From NCBI GenBank assembly GCA_014649155.1, contig BMSM01000002.1:1-64000 (forward strand): 64,000 nucleotides of DNA, written 5' to 3'. The notes below the pieces were generated by a model. That model searched no databases and was not told the DNA's origin. It saw only the letters and a program-made list of their open reading frames with translations. Below, piece after piece: positions 62,084 to 64,000 of this stretch. The first letter of the stretch is position 1. Each line of letters starts with the position of its first letter. This DNA is from Streptomyces griseoviridis (lineage in GTDB: Bacteria > Actinomycetota > Actinomycetes > Streptomycetales > Streptomycetaceae). A program made the translations under genes and the position numbers.

Positions 62084-64000
62084 ATGCATGACGACCGCAG
62101 CCTGGTCGAAGCCCGCCTCCGGCGCGTCCTCGACGAACGCGTCCGCCCCGCCGTGTACCCCGAGTCCGTGCCGCTGGAGGCGGCCGTCTGGCACGCCCCC
62201 GGCGAGCCCGTGCCGGTCGCCGAGGGCCTGGCCGCCGGGTACGGGCCCGTCGCGGTGGGCGCCCGCTGGGGCGCCCCGTGGGGGACGAGCTGGTTCCGCG
62301 TCACCGGCACGGTCCCCGAGGCGTGGGCCGGCCGGACCGTCGAGGCCCTCCTCGACCTCGGCTTCGACGACGGCATGCCCGGCTTCCAGTGCGAGGGCCT
62401 GGTGTACCGGCCCGACGGCACCCCGGTGAAGGGCCTCAACCCCGCCAACCAGTGGGTCCGCGTCGGCGCCCCCGCCGAGGGCGGCGAGCCGGTGCTGCTG
62501 TACGTCGAGGCCGCCGCCAACCCCGTGATCCTGGGCCGCCGCGGCTTCGCGCCGACCCCGCTGGGCGACCGGGACACCGCGGGCGGCGACCCGCTCTACA
62601 CCCTGGGCCGCATGGACCTCGCCGTCTTCGACGCGACCGTGTGGCACCTCGTGCGCGACCTGGAGGTGCTCGGCGAGCTGATGGCCGAGCTGCCCGCCGA
62701 CTCCCCGCGCCGGTACGACATCCTGCGCGCGGTGGACCGCGCCCTGGACGCCGTCGACCTCCAGGACGTGGGCGGCACGGCGGCCCGCGCCCGCGAGCCG
62801 CTCGCCGGCGTCCTCGCCGCCCCCGCCGTACCCTCCGCCCACCGGATCACCGCCGTCGGCCACGCCCACATCGACTCGGCGTGGCTGTGGCCGCTGCGGG
62901 AGACCGTCCGCAAGGTCGCCCGGACCGCCGCCAACATGACCGCCCTCCTCGACGACGAACCCGACTTCGTCTTCGCCATGTCCCAGGCCCAGCAGTGGGC
63001 GTGGGTCCGCGACCACCGGCCCGAGGTGTGGGCGCGGGTGAAGAAGGCCGTGGCGGACGGCCGGTTCGTGCCGGCCGGCGGCATGTGGGTGGAGTCGGAC
63101 ACCAACATGCCCGGCTCGGAGGCGATGGCCCGGCAGTTCGTGCACGGCAAGCGGTTCTTCCTGGACGAGTTCGGCATCGAGAACGACGAGGCGTGGCTGC
63201 CGGACACCTTCGGCTTCGCCGCCGGGCTGCCCCAGATCATCGCGGCGGCCGGGTCGAAGTACCTGCTGACGCAGAAGATCTCCTGGTCGCAGACGAACGG
63301 CTTCCCGCACCACACCTTCCGCTGGGAGGGCATCGACGGCACCCGGATCTTCACCCACTTCCCGCCCGTCGACACCTACAACTGCGCCATGACGGGCCGC
63401 GAGATCGCCCACGCCGTCCGCAACTTCAAGGACAAGGGCCGCGCCCGGCACTCCCTCGCGCCGACCGGTTTCGGGGACGGGGGCGGCGGTACCACCCGCG
63501 AGATGGTGGCCCGCGCCGCCCGGCTCCGCGACCTCGAAGGCTCGGCCACGGTGACCTGGCAGACCCCGAAGCAGTTCTTCGAGCAGGCCGCCGCCGACTA
63601 CCCGGAACCGCCCGTCTGGGTCGGCGAGCTGTACCTCGAACTGCACCGCGCCACCCTGACCAGCCAGGCCGGCACCAAGCAGGGCAACCGGCGCAGCGAA
63701 CACCTGCTGCGGGAGGCCGAGCTGTGGGCGGCGACGGCCGCCGTGCGCACCGGCTTCCCCTACCCGTACGAGGAGCTGGACCGGCTCTGGAAGACCGTGC
63801 TGCTGCACCAGTTCCACGACATCCTGCCCGGTTCCTCCATCGCCTGGGTGCACCGCGAGGCACGGGCCGTCTACGCGCGCGTCGCCGAGGAGCTGACCGG
63901 CGTCATCGAGGCCGCCCAGCGCGCCCTGGCCGGCGACGGCGGCACTCCGCTCCTGTTCAACGCCGCCCCGCACGCCCGCGCCGGCGTCCCGGCGGGCGGC
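62084..64000 (+). CDS. GH38 alpha-mannosidase, 5' part
   Basis: 639 residues are visible and the gene runs off the window. An N-terminal beta domain (about 1-245) precedes the GH38 barrel: GHAHIDSAWLWPL (zinc ligands), WVESDTNMPG and the nucleophile Asp374 in WLPDTFGF; HQFHDILPGSS holds a further zinc His. No signal peptide is present, so it acts in the cytoplasm, as bacterial GH38 enzymes do. Full-length family members are about 1,000 residues. It may complete the breakdown of manno-oligosaccharides released by enzymes such as the secreted GH92 at 51168. Confidence 0.95.
   Translation, partial: MHDDRSLVEARLRRVLDERVRPAVYPESVPLEAAVWHAPGEPVPVAEGLAAGYGPVAVGARWGAPWGTSWFRVTGTVPEAWAGRTVEALLDLGFDDGMPGFQCEGLVYRPDGTPVKGLNPANQWVRVGAPAEGGEPVLLYVEAAANPVILGRRGFAPTPLGDRDTAGGDPLYTLGRMDLAVFDATVWHLVRDLEVLGELMAELPADSPRRYDILRAVDRALDAVDLQDVGGTAARAREPLAGVLAAPAVPSAHRITAVGHAHIDSAWLWPLRETVRKVARTAANMTALLDDEPDFVFAMSQAQQWAWVRDHRPEVWARVKKAVADGRFVPAGGMWVESDTNMPGSEAMARQFVHGKRFFLDEFGIENDEAWLPDTFGFAAGLPQIIAAAGSKYLLTQKISWSQTNGFPHHTFRWEGIDGTRIFTHFPPVDTYNCAMTGREIAHAVRNFKDKGRARHSLAPTGFGDGGGGTTREMVARAARLRDLEGSATVTWQTPKQFFEQAAADYPEPPVWVGELYLELHRATLTSQAGTKQGNRRSEHLLREAELWAATAAVRTGFPYPYEELDRLWKTVLLHQFHDILPGSSIAWVHREARAVYARVAEELTGVIEAAQRALAGDGGTPLLFNAAPHARAGVPAGG

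Overview
The window is very GC-rich DNA (mostly G or C at third codon positions) with GTG and TTG starts, a SARP regulator, large NRPS genes, HxlR and TetR regulators and many secreted glycoside hydrolases. This points to a Streptomyces or a close relative. It divides into a specialised-metabolite cluster (about 1-28,740), a plastic strip of insertion-sequence, integrase and regulator debris with a few intact genes (about 28,800-39,600), and a more ordinary chromosomal part (about 40,000-64,000).

The cluster encodes a peptide antibiotic assembly line that enters at its 3' end. A terminal NRPS piece (N-methyltransferase, end of an adenylation domain, carrier, thioesterase) is followed by an MbtH protein and a DpgC-like oxygenase. 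A leftward operon holds an aryl-AMP ligase, a DegT-family aminotransferase and a 4-OT-type tautomerase. Diverging from it are a free carrier protein and a luciferase-like monooxygenase. Next come a type II thioesterase and a 2,638-residue NRPS (C-A-T-C-A-T-E) whose first adenylation domain reads as threonine and whose second is hydrophobic and followed by epimerisation. A coupled pair, an alpha-keto-acid C-methyltransferase and a branched-chain aminotransferase, can make a beta-methyl amino acid. An EmrB/QacA exporter, a SARP regulator, an HflX GTPase, a proline-4-hydroxylase-like dioxygenase and an antibiotic-resistance type ABC-F protein with its own TetR complete the block. Aryl starter, Thr, D-hydrophobic residue, hydroxyproline, beta-methyl amino acid and an N-methylated last residue released by a thioesterase match a type B streptogramin of the etamycin (viridogrisein) kind. 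The product assignment is inference; the enzymes are read from sequence. Two promoter regions carry 11-bp-spaced CTGACG repeats, the layout of SARP operators.

The middle strip holds remnants of at least two or three transposase families and a frameshifted tyrosine recombinase with zinc-ribbon motifs. It also holds broken luciferase-like and TetR genes, and intact islands: a tautomerase/HxlR pair, a GH10 xylanase bracketed by inverted transposase fragments, an SDR/TetR pair with a clear operator array, and a peptide-binding lipoprotein.

The right part carries panD, gnd, an Rpf/LysM/M23 cell-wall enzyme, glgM-glgC for maltose-1-phosphate and glycogen synthesis, secreted GH2 and GH92 enzymes, a WS/DGAT acyltransferase, an unusual SDR with a zinc motif, a small leader-peptide-like ORF, and a leftward MFS/LigI/LigJ operon for a 4,5-cleavage-type aromatic pathway. 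The window ends inside a GH38 alpha-mannosidase.
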